DNA of 41,711 bases from Candidatus Rokuibacteriota bacterium (GCA_003220345.1 QHSC01000115.1:1-41711), one strand, 5' to 3'; shown: positions 32,789 to 41,174, counted from the stretch's first letter. Notes: generated from the letters alone by a model not told the origin. Numbers and translations are program-made.

Positions 32789-33736
32789 GTGGCCTTCTAC
32801 GTGGCGCGACGGACGCTGTCGATCGCGCTCGTCCTCGTCCTCATCTCGCTGATCGTCTTCGTGGCCATCCACGTGCTGCCGGGGAGCGCGGCCACCCTCA
32901 TCCTCGGCGAGTACGCCACCGCGGAGAGCCTGCGCGCGCTCGAGCGCGACATGGGCCTCGACCGCCCGTTCGCCCTCCAGTACGCGGCATGGATGGGCGG
33001 CGTGGTCACGGGCGATTGGGGCTACTCGCTCGCCATGAAGCAGCCGGTGACCGCCATCGTGGGGCTGCGGCTGCGCAACTCCGCCTGGCTCGCGGGCTTC
33101 GCGCTCGTCGCCGTGGCCCTCGTCGCCATCCCCCTTGGGACTCTCGCCGCCCTCCGACGCGGCCGGTGGCTCGATCTCGCGATTCTCACGGGCTCATACA
33201 TCGGGATCTCGGTGCCCGAGTTCGTCACGGGCATGGTGCTCATCCTCGTGCTCGCCGGGCCGACGCTTCATCTCTTTCCCACCGGCGATTACGCTCCGAT
33301 GGCCGCCGGCCCGCGCACGTGGCTCTCCCACCTGGTGCTGCCGGCCCTCACCCTCACCCTGGTCCTGCTCGCCCACGTGCTCCGTCAGACGCGGTCCGGG
33401 CTCGTGGAGGTCCTCCAGTCGGCGTACGTGAGGACGGCGCGGCTCAAGGGGGCGACGGAGCGTCGCGTCGTCGGGCGCCACGCCTTGCGGAACGGGCTGC
33501 TGCCGGCGGTGACGGTGATCGCCCTCGACCTCGGCTACCTCATGGGCGGCATCGTCGTGGTGGAGGAGGTCTTCGCGTATCCGGGAATGGGGCGGCTCAT
33601 TCTCTACGCGATCCAGAACCGCGACGTGCCGCTCCTGCAGGTGTCGATCCTCATCGTCGCCGCCACGTACGCCTTCGCCAACTTCGCGGCGGACCTCGCG
33701 TACGCCTGGCTCGATCCGCGGATCCGATATCAATGA
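32789..33736 (+). CDS. ABC importer permease (DppB/OppB type)
   Basis: 315 residues. The start is a GTG preceded by AAGGA; the nearby ATG at 32780 is followed at once by TAG. Landmarks are the first helix VARRTLSIALVLVLISLIVF, the HVLPGSAATLILGEYAT loop, the coupling loop YVRTARLKGATERRVVGRHALRN and the end LDPRIRYQ. It forms the channel with the DppC-type protein, whose ATG overlaps its stop in ATGA (33733-33736), a sign of coupled translation. Confidence 0.93.
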   Translation: MAFYVARRTLSIALVLVLISLIVFVAIHVLPGSAATLILGEYATAESLRALERDMGLDRPFALQYAAWMGGVVTGDWGYSLAMKQPVTAIVGLRLRNSAWLAGFALVAVALVAIPLGTLAALRRGRWLDLAILTGSYIGISVPEFVTGMVLILVLAGPTLHLFPTGDYAPMAAGPRTWLSHLVLPALTLTLVLLAHVLRQTRSGLVEVLQSAYVRTARLKGATERRVVGRHALRNGLLPAVTVIALDLGYLMGGIVVVEEVFAYPGMGRLILYAIQNRDVPLLQVSILIVAATYAFANFAADLAYAWLDPRIRYQ

Positions 33737-34557
33737 ATCGCATCGCCGGAGCCGTCCGCGCGAACCCACCGCTGGCCATCGGCACCCTCATCCTCGCCTG
33801 CGTGCTCGCCCTCACCGTGCTCGCGCCCTTCCTCGCGCCGTACGGGGTGGCGGAGCAGAGCATTCTCGATCGCTTTCAGCGACCGGGCGTGAAGCACCTG
33901 CTCGGCACCGACCAGTACGGCCGTGATCTCCTCACCCGCACGCTCTTCGGCGGCCGCACCGCGCTGCTCCTGGGACTGGGCGCGGTCGCCCTCGGCCTCC
34001 TCCTCGGCGTGCCCATCGGCCTCGCCGGCGGCTACGCGGGCGGGCGCACCGACGAGGTGGTCATGCGCGTGGTCGACGCCTTCCTCTCCTTCCCCGCGCT
34101 CCTCATGGCCCTCATGATCGTCACCGCGCTCGGCGCCAGCACCGCGCATGCCCTGCTCGCCATCGGCGTCGCCAGCGCCCCCGGCATCGCCCGCATCGTG
34201 CGCAGCCAGACCCTGGCCGTGAAGCACGAGGAGTTCGTGCTGGCGGCCCGCGCGCAGGGCGATTCGCACGCCTACATCATGTTCGGCGAGATCCTGCCCA
34301 ACCTCCTGCCCCCCATCGTGATCGAGGCGAGCATCCGCGTGGGCTTTGCCATCCTCGCCTCGGCCAGCCTGTCCTTTCTCGGCCTCGGCGTGCAGCCGCC
34401 CACGGCGGACTGGGGGCTGATGATCCGCGAGGCGCGCCAGCACATCTTTCTCTCGCCCTGGCCGCTCCTCTGTCCCGGTCTCGCTCTCGCCCTGACCATC
34501 GTCGGCTTCAACCTCTTCGGTGACGGCGTCCGCGATCGCCTGGCGGGGCGTGCGTGA
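33733..34557 (+). CDS. ABC importer permease (DppC/OppC type)
   Basis: 274 residues. The start is fixed by the ATGA overlap with the upstream gene; the frame is open further upstream but only inside that gene. Family marks are HLLGTDQYGRDLLTRTLFGGR, the long glycine-rich helix segment, the coupling loop EFVLAARAQGDSHAYIMFGEILPN and the final FNLFGDGVRDRLAGRA. It overlaps the following ATPase gene by four bases (GTGA). It is a complete partner of the DppB-type protein, so this operon encodes the full importer. Confidence 0.93.
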   Translation: MNRIAGAVRANPPLAIGTLILACVLALTVLAPFLAPYGVAEQSILDRFQRPGVKHLLGTDQYGRDLLTRTLFGGRTALLLGLGAVALGLLLGVPIGLAGGYAGGRTDEVVMRVVDAFLSFPALLMALMIVTALGASTAHALLAIGVASAPGIARIVRSQTLAVKHEEFVLAARAQGDSHAYIMFGEILPNLLPPIVIEASIRVGFAILASASLSFLGLGVQPPTADWGLMIREARQHIFLSPWPLLCPGLALALTIVGFNLFGDGVRDRLAGRA

Positions 34558-36614
34558 TGCCGCGGCACGCGGCCGGGCCCGCTCTCCAGATCGAGCGGCT
34601 GTCCGTGAGCTTCGACACGCCGCGCGGCGAGGTCCAGGCGCTCCGCGAGGTCAGCCTCGAGGTCGAGGCCGGCGAGGTCTTCGGCATCGCGGGCGAGTCG
34701 GGGTCGGGCAAGAGCACCCTCGCCTACGCGATCATGGGCGACCTCGCGCCCAACGCGCGCGTGCTTGGCGGCACGGTCCGCTTCGCCGGCGACGACCTCC
34801 TCCGCCTGGCCCCCGGCGCGCTCCGGCGCATTCGGGGCCGGCGCATTGCCATGGTGTACCAGGACCCGAAGTCCGCCCTCAACCCGACGATGCGGATCGG
34901 CCAGCAGATCGCCGAGGTGCTCGAGATCCACGCGCTCGCCTCCCGGCCGGGCGCGGCGGCCCGAGCCCTCGCGCTGCTCGCGCTCGTCAATATCCCCGAC
35001 CCGCCGGCGGTCACTCGCGCCTATCCGCATCAGCTCAGCGGCGGCATGCAGCAGCGAGTGGTCATCGCCATGGCGCTGGCGGGTGACCCGGCTCTTCTCA
35101 TCATGGACGAGCCGACCACGGGGCTCGACGTCACCACGCAGGCGCGCATCCTCGAGCTCGTGGCCGACCTCAGACACGATATCGGCGCCGCCATCCTCTA
35201 TATCAGCCATGACCTTGCCGTCATCGCCCAGGTCAGCGACCGGGTGGGCATCCTGTATGCGGGTGAGCTGGTGGAGTCGGCGCCGGCCGCGCCGCTCTTC
35301 CATCGCCCCGCGCATCCCTACACGCGCGGTCTGCTCGACGCCCTGCCCGACATCGACCTGGCGCGCGCCTTCCGGCCAATCCGCGGCCGGCTCCCGGACC
35401 TCACGCGCCTGCCCGGCGGCTGCGTCTTCGCCCCCCGCTGCGACCTCGTGGAGGACGCGTGCACGCGCGCGCAACCGCCGATGGCGACCGTCGGCCCCGC
35501 GCATGGGGCACGCTGCCTGCGGTGGGAAACGGCGATGGCCGCGCCGCCCGTGCGCCAGGAACGGCTCCTCGGTGCCGCTTCAGGCGAGATCGCGGCGACC
35601 GTGGCAAGCGTCCGGAGTCTCACCAAGCACTTCGATGAGCCGGGCGCCCTCACGCGATGGCTAGGGCTCGCGCGGCCGCCCGTGCACGCGCTCGACGACG
35701 TGACCCTCGATGTGCGCGGCGGCGAGGTCCTGGCGCTCGTGGGTGAGAGCGGCTGCGGCAAGACCACGCTCGGCCGCCTTTTGCTGAGACTGCTGGCCCC
35801 GACCTCCGGCGCCGTGACCGTCCGGCGGCGGCAGTCCGGCGCGGAGGTCACGAACGACGCGGAGTTCCGCCGCGTGGTCCGCATCGTGTTCCAGAACCCC
35901 GACTCATCGCTGAACCCCACGAAGCGCGTCGCGGCCATCCTCGAGCGCCCGCTCGCCATCCAGGGCGTGCCACGCATGGCGCGCCGGTTGCGCGTCCGGG
36001 AGCTGCTCGAGGCCGTGCGCCTCGATGCCGGCTACCTACACCGCTTGCCTCGCGCCCTGAGCGGAGGAGAGAAGCAGCGGGTGGCCATCGCGCGCGCCTT
36101 CGCCACGGGGCCCGAGCTGGTCGTCCTCGACGAGCCGCTCTCCGCGCTGGACGTCTCGAGCCAGGCCTCGGTGGTCGATCTCCTCACCGAGCTGCGCAGC
36201 CGGCTCGACGCGACGTACGTGTTCATCTCGCACGACCTGAGCCTGGTGCGCCACCTCGCCGACCGCATCGGCGTCATGTACCTGGGCCGGCTCGTGGAGC
36301 TGGGCACGGTGGGCGAGATCTTCCGCCCGCCGTATCACCCGTATACGCGGGCGCTGCTCTCCTCGATTCCCGTGCCCGATCCCTCCGCGCGGGCCGCCAC
36401 GGTCAGGCTCGAGGGCACCGTACCGAGCGCCCGTCGCCCTCCATCGGGCTGCCGCTTCCACACCCGGTGTCCGAGCAAGCTGGGGCGCATCTGCGAGGAC
36501 GTCGAGCCTCCGCTTCGGCGCGCGGACGGCACGCATTGGCTCGCGTGCCACATCCCGCTGGAGGACCTTCGACGCGAGCCGCCCGTTCGCCCGCCCAGCG
36601 GGCCCGACGCGTAG
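34554..36614 (+). CDS. Fused dual ATP-binding subunit of a peptide-type ABC importer (DppD-DppF fusion)
   Basis: 686 residues made of two complete ATPases. First half: Walker A GESGSGKST (47-55), signature LSGGMQQR near 161, Walker B LLIMDEP and a C-terminal oligopeptide-binding tail with cysteines GGCVFAPRCDLVEDAC near 289-304. Second half: Walker A GESGCGKTT near 396-404, signature LSGGEKQR near 501, Walker B LVVLDEP and a similar cysteine tail GCRFHTRCPSKLGRIC near 631-646. In most bacteria these are separate DppD and DppF proteins. The gene starts at a GTG overlapping the permease stop (GTGA) and ends 110 bases before another binding-protein/permease set that has no ATPase of its own, so it may power both. 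Confidence 0.93.
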   Translation: MMPRHAAGPALQIERLSVSFDTPRGEVQALREVSLEVEAGEVFGIAGESGSGKSTLAYAIMGDLAPNARVLGGTVRFAGDDLLRLAPGALRRIRGRRIAMVYQDPKSALNPTMRIGQQIAEVLEIHALASRPGAAARALALLALVNIPDPPAVTRAYPHQLSGGMQQRVVIAMALAGDPALLIMDEPTTGLDVTTQARILELVADLRHDIGAAILYISHDLAVIAQVSDRVGILYAGELVESAPAAPLFHRPAHPYTRGLLDALPDIDLARAFRPIRGRLPDLTRLPGGCVFAPRCDLVEDACTRAQPPMATVGPAHGARCLRWETAMAAPPVRQERLLGAASGEIAATVASVRSLTKHFDEPGALTRWLGLARPPVHALDDVTLDVRGGEVLALVGESGCGKTTLGRLLLRLLAPTSGAVTVRRRQSGAEVTNDAEFRRVVRIVFQNPDSSLNPTKRVAAILERPLAIQGVPRMARRLRVRELLEAVRLDAGYLHRLPRALSGGEKQRVAIARAFATGPELVVLDEPLSALDVSSQASVVDLLTELRSRLDATYVFISHDLSLVRHLADRIGVMYLGRLVELGTVGEIFRPPYHPYTRALLSSIPVPDPSARAATVRLEGTVPSARRPPSGCRFHTRCPSKLGRICEDVEPPLRRADGTHWLACHIPLEDLRREPPVRPPSGPDA

Positions 36615-36666
36615 TCGGCCGCGCCCCTCGAGCCGCGCGCGTCGATCACGGTCTGGCGTCCAAGCC

Positions 36667-36695
36667 TTGCGCCCTGCCGCACCCGCTGCTAACAT
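36667..36695 (+). promoter_or_regulatory. Candidate promoter of the last importer
   Basis: TTGCGC (36667-36672) and TAACAT (36690-36695) are separated by exactly 17 bases. Transcription would start near 36702, leaving a short leader with GAGGAGG before the ATG at 36725. The -35 match is only three of six. Confidence 0.4.
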
Positions 36696-36724
36696 CGGCG
36701 CCCACCTTCCAGAGGAGGCGCACA

Positions 36725-38335
36725 ATGCGCAGGCATCTCCGCATGGTCGTCATCATGGGCATCGCGCTCTTCACCGGCCTGCCCGCCGCGCCGTCTCGGG
36801 AAGCCGAGGCGCAGCCCAAGCGCGGTGGCACCCTCGTCATGCTGGTGCAGCCCGAGCCGCCGACCCTGGCCTCGTACCTGTCCACGTCGGGGCCGATCGG
36901 GCAGGTGACGGCCAAGGTCTACGACGGGCTGCTCGAGTACGACTTCAACCTGAACCCCGTGGCGAGCCTGGCGGAGTCGTGGCAAGCGGGAGCTGACGGC
37001 AAGAGCATCACCTTCAAGCTGCGCCGCGGGGTGCGCTTTCACGACGGCAAGCCCTTCACCAGCGCCGACGTGAAGTTCTCGGTGATGGAGGTGCTGAAGA
37101 AGGTGCATCCGCGGGGGGCCAATACCTTCCGCGCCTTGATCGACATCGAGACACCGGACGAGACGACCGCCGTGTTCAAGCTGGATCAGCCCGCGCCCTA
37201 TATCCTGCGCGCGCTCTCGGGCTATGAGTCGCCCATGCTCCCCAAGCACCTCTTCGAAGGGCAGGATCCGAAGAGTGCCTCGAATGCCAACAAGCCCGTG
37301 GGTACCGGGCCCTTCAAGTTCGTGGAGTGGGACAAGGGGCAGTTCATCCGGCTCGATCGCAACGACCAGTACTGGAAGCCGGGGCAGCCGTATCTGGATC
37401 GCATCGTGGCCCGCTTCATCCCCGATCCCTCCACGCGCGCGGCGGCCATGGAGAAGGGCGAGGTGCACTTCGCCGCCTTCGACGCCATCCCCTTCGTGGA
37501 CGTGAACCGCCTGAAGGCCCTGCCCCACATCGCCATCACCCTCGAGGGCTATTCGATGGTCAACCCCATCACGCTCCTCGAGATGAACAGCAAGCACCCG
37601 CCTCTCGACAAGAAGGAAGTTCGCCAGGCCATCGCCTACGCGGTGGACCGGAAGTTCATCATCGAGAATATCTGGTTCGGTTTCGGCCGGCCCGCCACGG
37701 GTCCGCTCAACGCCAACTTCGCCAAGACGGGCCTGTACACGAGCGAGGTGCGGCGCTACGACACCGCCGACCGGATCGAGCGCGCCAACAAGCTTCTCGA
37801 CGCGGCCGGGCTCAAGCGGGGCGCCGACGGCATGCGCTTCAAGATCACCCACGACATCCTGCCCTACGGCGAGCAGTGGCAGCGTCTCGGCGAGTACATC
37901 AAGCAGGCCCTGGGACAAGTGGGCATCGACGTCACCCTGCGCCACGAGGACGTGCCCACCTGGCTCAAGCGCATCTTCACGAACTACGACTTCGACCTGA
38001 CCTCGGACTTCTACTACAACCTGGCCGATCCCGTCCTGGGCGTGCACCGGCAGTACCTGACGGATCAGATCCGCCAGGGCACGGTCTTCGTGAACAGCAC
38101 GCGCTACTCGAACCCGAAGGTGGACGATCTGCTGAAGTCGGGGACGATCGAGTCCAACCCCGCCAAGCGCGCCGCGCTCTACAAGGAGTTCCAGAAGACC
38201 GTGGTCGAGGACAGCCCCATCGTCTGGCTCTTCGACATGCAGTTCGTCAACATGTCCAACAACCGCTTCCAGGACATCATCACGAGCCCGCTCGGCGTCT
38301 ACGGCAGCTTCGACCGGGCCTGGCAGAAGCCGTAG
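36725..38335 (+). CDS. ABC importer substrate-binding protein, family 5
   Basis: 536 residues, ATG six to seven bases after GAGGAGG. A secretion signal (MRRHLRMVVIMGIALFTGL, cleavage near REAEA) precedes the mature start KRGGTLVMLVQPEPPTLASY. Family marks include ITFKLRRGVRFHDGKPFTSA, KPVGTGPFKFVEWDKGQF and KEVRQAIAYAVDRKFI. It has a Sec-type signal, unlike the Tat-type binding proteins at 31160 and 16952. The ligand is unknown; the close resemblance in layout to the first importer (1906-5296) suggests a related compound. It is separated from its permease genes by a MITE-like element and a hairpin. Confidence 0.92.
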   Translation: MRRHLRMVVIMGIALFTGLPAAPSREAEAQPKRGGTLVMLVQPEPPTLASYLSTSGPIGQVTAKVYDGLLEYDFNLNPVASLAESWQAGADGKSITFKLRRGVRFHDGKPFTSADVKFSVMEVLKKVHPRGANTFRALIDIETPDETTAVFKLDQPAPYILRALSGYESPMLPKHLFEGQDPKSASNANKPVGTGPFKFVEWDKGQFIRLDRNDQYWKPGQPYLDRIVARFIPDPSTRAAAMEKGEVHFAAFDAIPFVDVNRLKALPHIAITLEGYSMVNPITLLEMNSKHPPLDKKEVRQAIAYAVDRKFIIENIWFGFGRPATGPLNANFAKTGLYTSEVRRYDTADRIERANKLLDAAGLKRGADGMRFKITHDILPYGEQWQRLGEYIKQALGQVGIDVTLRHEDVPTWLKRIFTNYDFDLTSDFYYNLADPVLGVHRQYLTDQIRQGTVFVNSTRYSNPKVDDLLKSGTIESNPAKRAALYKEFQKTVVEDSPIVWLFDMQFVNMSNNRFQDIITSPLGVYGSFDRAWQKP

Positions 38336-38460
38336 CAGGCTGCTGAAAAAGGCCCATCTGCTTCGTTGGCGCCCTTGTCCGCACGCTCAACGTACAGAGA
38401 GTACGCCTCGCGTGCGGCCGGCGGGCGCCGCCTCGCATCTGGACCTTTTTGAGCAGCCTG
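38336..38460. mobile_element. MITE-like element with imperfect terminal inverted repeats
   Basis: About 125 bp beginning directly after a stop codon. The outer arms (38336-38373 and 38424-38460) share CAGGCTGCT, AAAAAGG and GGCGCC with a few mismatches. Inner arms CCGCACGC/GCGTGCGG and CGTAC/GTACG let the whole element fold into one long hairpin. It encodes no protein. A T-run follows at 38465-38470, so it might also weaken transcription into the permease genes. Confidence 0.7.
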
Positions 38461-38496
38461 CGAGTTTTTTCGGCATCCTGCTAGCCTCCCTCCCTG

Positions 38497-38526
38497 GCCG
38501 CCGGCTCCGCGGGAGGGGCCGGCGGC
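38497..38526 (+). promoter_or_regulatory. Hairpin enclosing the likely ribosome site of the permease gene
   Basis: A perfect 9-bp stem (38497-38505 with 38518-38526) can extend by three more pairs around a six-base loop. The purine-rich GGGAGGGG at 38511-38518 lies partly inside the stem, eight bases before the end of the hairpin and 15 before the ATG at 38534. Folding would hide it from ribosomes. Confidence 0.6.
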
Positions 38527-38533
38527 GCTGCCG

Positions 38534-39511
38534 ATGAGCCCCCGCCTCCGGTTCATCGCGCGGCGGCTTCTCCAGGCCGTCCCCGTCGTCCTGGCCATCG
38601 TGGTGCTGAACTTCTTCCTCCTGCATCTGGCCCCCGGCGACGCGGCCACGGTGCTCGCAGGCGAGGCAGGCTCCGCCACGCCGGAATACATGGCCCAGCT
38701 CCGCGCGCGCTTCGGGCTCGACCAGCCCCTCGCGCTCCAGCTCTGGGCCTACGCGCGGAACATCCTCACGCTGAATCTCGGGCACTCCTTCCGCCACGAC
38801 CAGCCGGTCTTCACGCTGATCGTGGCCCGGCTCTGGCCGACCCTCCTCTTGATGATGACCACCCTCGTCCTCTCGGTCACGGTGGGCTCGCTGCTCGGGC
38901 TCCTCGCGGCCACGGGGCTTCATCGCTGGCGTGACACCGTCATCTCGATCTTCGCGCTCGTCTCCTATGCCACCCCGCTCTTCTGGCTGGGCCTCATGCT
39001 CATCGTGCTGTTCTCGATCCGGCTGGGCTGGCTGCCCACGAGCGGAATGGAGAGCATCGGCGCCTTCAATACCGGCTGGGCGCGCGCCCTCGACATCGGC
39101 CGGCATCTGATCCTGCCCGCGGGCGCGCTCTCCCTCTTCTACATGGCGCTCTATACGCGCCTCATGCGGGCCGCGTTGCTGGAGCAGGCGGGAATGGATT
39201 ACGTGACGACGGCGCGGGCCAAGGGGCTCTCGGAGCGGCGCATCGTCTGGGCCCACACGCTGCGGAACGCGCTCCTGCCCGTGGTGACCATGGCGGGGCT
39301 GCAGACGGGGGGCCTGCTGGGCGGCTCCGTCATCGTGGAGACGGTCTTCGGCTGGCCGGGGCTCGGGCTCCTGGCCTTTCAGTCGCTCTTCGCGCGCGAT
39401 CTGAACCTTCTCCTCGGCATCTTCCTCCTCTCGGCCTGCACGGTGGTGGTGGTGAATCTGGTCGTGGATATTCTCTACACGCTGCTCGACCCGCGCATCG
39501 AGGTGGTCTGA
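38534..39511 (+). CDS. ABC importer permease (DppB/OppB type)
   Basis: 325 residues, opening MSPRLRFIARRLLQAVPVVL. Landmarks are LHLAPGDAATVLAGEAGSAT, RARFGLDQPLALQLWAYA, the coupling loop YVTTARAKGLSERRIVWAHTLRN and the end LLDPRIEVV. Normal family length and complete. The ATG lies downstream of a hairpin that may mask its ribosome site. The stop overlaps the next start by one base (TGATG), so the two permeases are co-translated. It should form a channel with the protein encoded at 39511-40335. Confidence 0.92.
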   Translation: MSPRLRFIARRLLQAVPVVLAIVVLNFFLLHLAPGDAATVLAGEAGSATPEYMAQLRARFGLDQPLALQLWAYARNILTLNLGHSFRHDQPVFTLIVARLWPTLLLMMTTLVLSVTVGSLLGLLAATGLHRWRDTVISIFALVSYATPLFWLGLMLIVLFSIRLGWLPTSGMESIGAFNTGWARALDIGRHLILPAGALSLFYMALYTRLMRAALLEQAGMDYVTTARAKGLSERRIVWAHTLRNALLPVVTMAGLQTGGLLGGSVIVETVFGWPGLGLLAFQSLFARDLNLLLGIFLLSACTVVVVNLVVDILYTLLDPRIEVV

Positions 39512-40335
39512 TGGCCGCCTTCTCGCGCCGCTACGGCCGGAACCGGGCCGCGGTGCTCGGCCTCTGCATCCTCGGCGCCGTCGTCCTGCTGGCCCTGGCC
39601 GCGCCGTGGATCAGCCCGGGCAGCCCCTTCCGGCTCGCGGGCAAGCCGCTCTCCCCACCGTTCGGCGAGTACCTCTTCGGCACGGACACGCTCGGCCGTG
39701 ACGTGGCGGCGGGCATCACGCACGGCGCGCGCACGTCGCTCCTGATCGGGCTCGTGGCGACGGCGATGGCGGTGACCGTGGGCACCGTGCTCGGGGGGCT
39801 CGCCGGCTTCTATGGCGGCGTCGTGGACGATCTCCTGATGCGGGTGACGGAGTTCTTCCAGACCATCCCGGCCTTTCTCTTCGCCATCGTCCTGGTCGCG
39901 GTGCTGGGCTCGTCGCTCTCGAGCACGGTGATCGCCATCACGGTCGTGTCCTGGCCGGCCGTGGCGCGGCTCGTGCGCGGGGAGTTCCTCGGCATGCGAC
40001 GGCGCGATTTCGTCCAGGCCTGCATCGGGCTCGGGATGCCGGATGCGCGCATCATCTTCCGCCACATCCTGCCCAATTGCCTTGCTCCCATCATCGTGCT
40101 CGCCTCGCTCATGGTCGCCACCGCCATCCTGATCGAGTCGGGCCTCTCCTTCCTCGGGCTCTCCGATCCCAACGTGATGAGCTGGGGCTTTCAGGTAGGG
40201 GCCGGGCGCGGCGTGCTCAGGGTCGCCTGGTGGCTCTGCGCCATTCCGGGCGTGGCCATCCTCCTCACCGTGCTGGCCATCAATCTGGTCGGCGAGGGTC
40301 TGAACGACGCGCTGAACCCCCGTCTCCGACGGTAG
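39511..40335 (+). CDS. ABC importer permease (DppC/OppC type)
   Basis: 274 residues. Marks of the family are EYLFGTDTLGRDVAAGITHGAR, the coupling loop DFVQACIGLGMPDARIIFRHILPN, ESGLSFLGLSDPN and the end LVGEGLNDALNPRLRR. It overlaps the previous gene by one base. No ATPase gene follows; the next gene is a toxin-antitoxin type protein. The fused ATPase upstream (34554-36614) is the nearest candidate partner. Confidence 0.92.
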   Translation: MAAFSRRYGRNRAAVLGLCILGAVVLLALAAPWISPGSPFRLAGKPLSPPFGEYLFGTDTLGRDVAAGITHGARTSLLIGLVATAMAVTVGTVLGGLAGFYGGVVDDLLMRVTEFFQTIPAFLFAIVLVAVLGSSLSSTVIAITVVSWPAVARLVRGEFLGMRRRDFVQACIGLGMPDARIIFRHILPNCLAPIIVLASLMVATAILIESGLSFLGLSDPNVMSWGFQVGAGRGVLRVAWWLCAIPGVAILLTVLAINLVGEGLNDALNPRLRR

Positions 40336-40391
40336 ACGTTGACCCTCTTGCCATGGAGCGGTACGCTTCCCCGCCATTTGAAGGAGGCGCC

Positions 40392-40826
40392 ATGATCACC
40401 GTCATGATGATCGCGGAAACCGTCGGGCACCGAGACGCGCTCAGGGAGCGACCGGCCGACTACTCCGCCGTCGCTCGTCGGACCCGAGAGGAGCTGCCCT
40501 ATGCCGCGCTGGCGGCGGTTGCGAAACGCTACCGGATCCCCTTGGCCTCTTTGGCCAGTGTGATCGGTCTTCCGGAGCGCACATTGGCGCGCCGGAAGAA
40601 GGAGCGACGCCTCAGGGCGGACGAGTCGGACCGGCTGCTCCGCGTGGCTCGCGTGGCCACGTCGGCCGAGGACGTACTGGGAGCCCAGGCCAAGGCAGGG
40701 CGCTGGCTGCAGACGCCCAACCGGGCACTCGGCGGCGCGATACCGCTCGACCTGCTGAACACCGACCTCGGCGCCGAGGAGGTCGTGACGATCCTCGATG
40801 GCATCGCGCGCGGCGTCTACAGCTAG
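40392..40826 (+). CDS. Xre/MbcA/ParS-type antitoxin (DUF2384) without toxin
   Basis: 144 residues, ATG preceded by AAGGAGG. The N-terminal half is a helix-turn-helix (AKRYRIPLASLASVIGLPERTLARRKKERRLR) and the C-terminal half is the typical toxin-binding domain WLQTPNRALGGAIPLDLLNT followed by DLGAEEVVTILDGIARGVYS. This matches the antitoxin of RES-domain (NAD+-degrading) toxin pairs, where it also represses its own operon. No RES toxin frame follows: the next gene is a convergent lipoprotein 15 bases away. It therefore looks like an orphan antitoxin. Confidence 0.85.
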   Translation: MITVMMIAETVGHRDALRERPADYSAVARRTREELPYAALAAVAKRYRIPLASLASVIGLPERTLARRKKERRLRADESDRLLRVARVATSAEDVLGAQAKAGRWLQTPNRALGGAIPLDLLNTDLGAEEVVTILDGIARGVYS

Positions 40827-40841
40827 TCCGGATCTCGAGGG

Positions 40842-40985
40842 TTACCCGCTAGGCATCTCGCAGGCCTTGGACTTCCAGACGCCGCCGTCTCTCTTGCAAC
40901 GCTCTTCATCCGACATGCTCGCGCATCCCGCCATGCCGACGGCGACGATCATCAGGATGGCGGCGATCCAGGATCTTTTCCTCAT
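40842..40985 (-). CDS. Tiny lipoprotein
   Basis: 47 residues with a good ribosome site (GGGAGGG, four bases before ATG). The start MRKRSWIAAILMIVAVGMAG is a lipoprotein signal peptide with lipobox MAGC, so Cys21 would be acylated and the mature 27-residue peptide anchored in a membrane. The mature part holds two further cysteines in CKRDGGVWKSKAC that could form a disulphide. The gene is convergent with the antitoxin gene and divergent from the SIMPL-like gene. Function unknown. Confidence 0.7.
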   Translation of the reverse strand: MRKRSWIAAILMIVAVGMAGCASMSDEERCKRDGGVWKSKACEMPSG

Positions 40986-41059
40986 GATGCCCTCCCATGA
41001 AATGTCCACGGTTCATGTTGTCTCCGCCGACATTGCCGGTCAACGACGGGCATTCTTCT

Positions 41060-41082
41060 GACGACACTTGTCACATGTCGTC
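41060..41082. promoter_or_regulatory. Perfect 7-bp inverted repeat in a divergent intergenic region
   Basis: GACGACA (41060-41066) and TGTCGTC (41076-41082) flank a nine-base centre. Its location between divergent lipoprotein and SIMPL-like genes fits an operator for a dimeric regulator, but no regulator is identified. Confidence 0.45.
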
Positions 41083-41146
41083 GGCGCCCTCCCGCCTGCC
41101 CATCCGGGGTGTCCCGTACTCGCGGCCACTTACCGCACCTTTGCCG

Positions 41147-41161
41147 TGGCACCCCGCTTGC
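41147..41161 (+). promoter_or_regulatory. Sigma-54-like -24/-12 promoter
   Basis: TGGCAC (41147-41152), five bases, then TTGC (41158-41161) matches the -24/-12 consensus exactly in both boxes and spacing. Transcription would start around 41172-41173, only two or three bases before the ATG at 41175, so it would be nearly leaderless. Confidence 0.4.
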
Positions 41162-41174
41162 TTCCCGGAACGGT

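Noticed and set aside
30974-32872. A minus-strand open frame of 632 codons
   Set aside because: It is antisense to a clear family-5 binding-protein gene and has no domain features.
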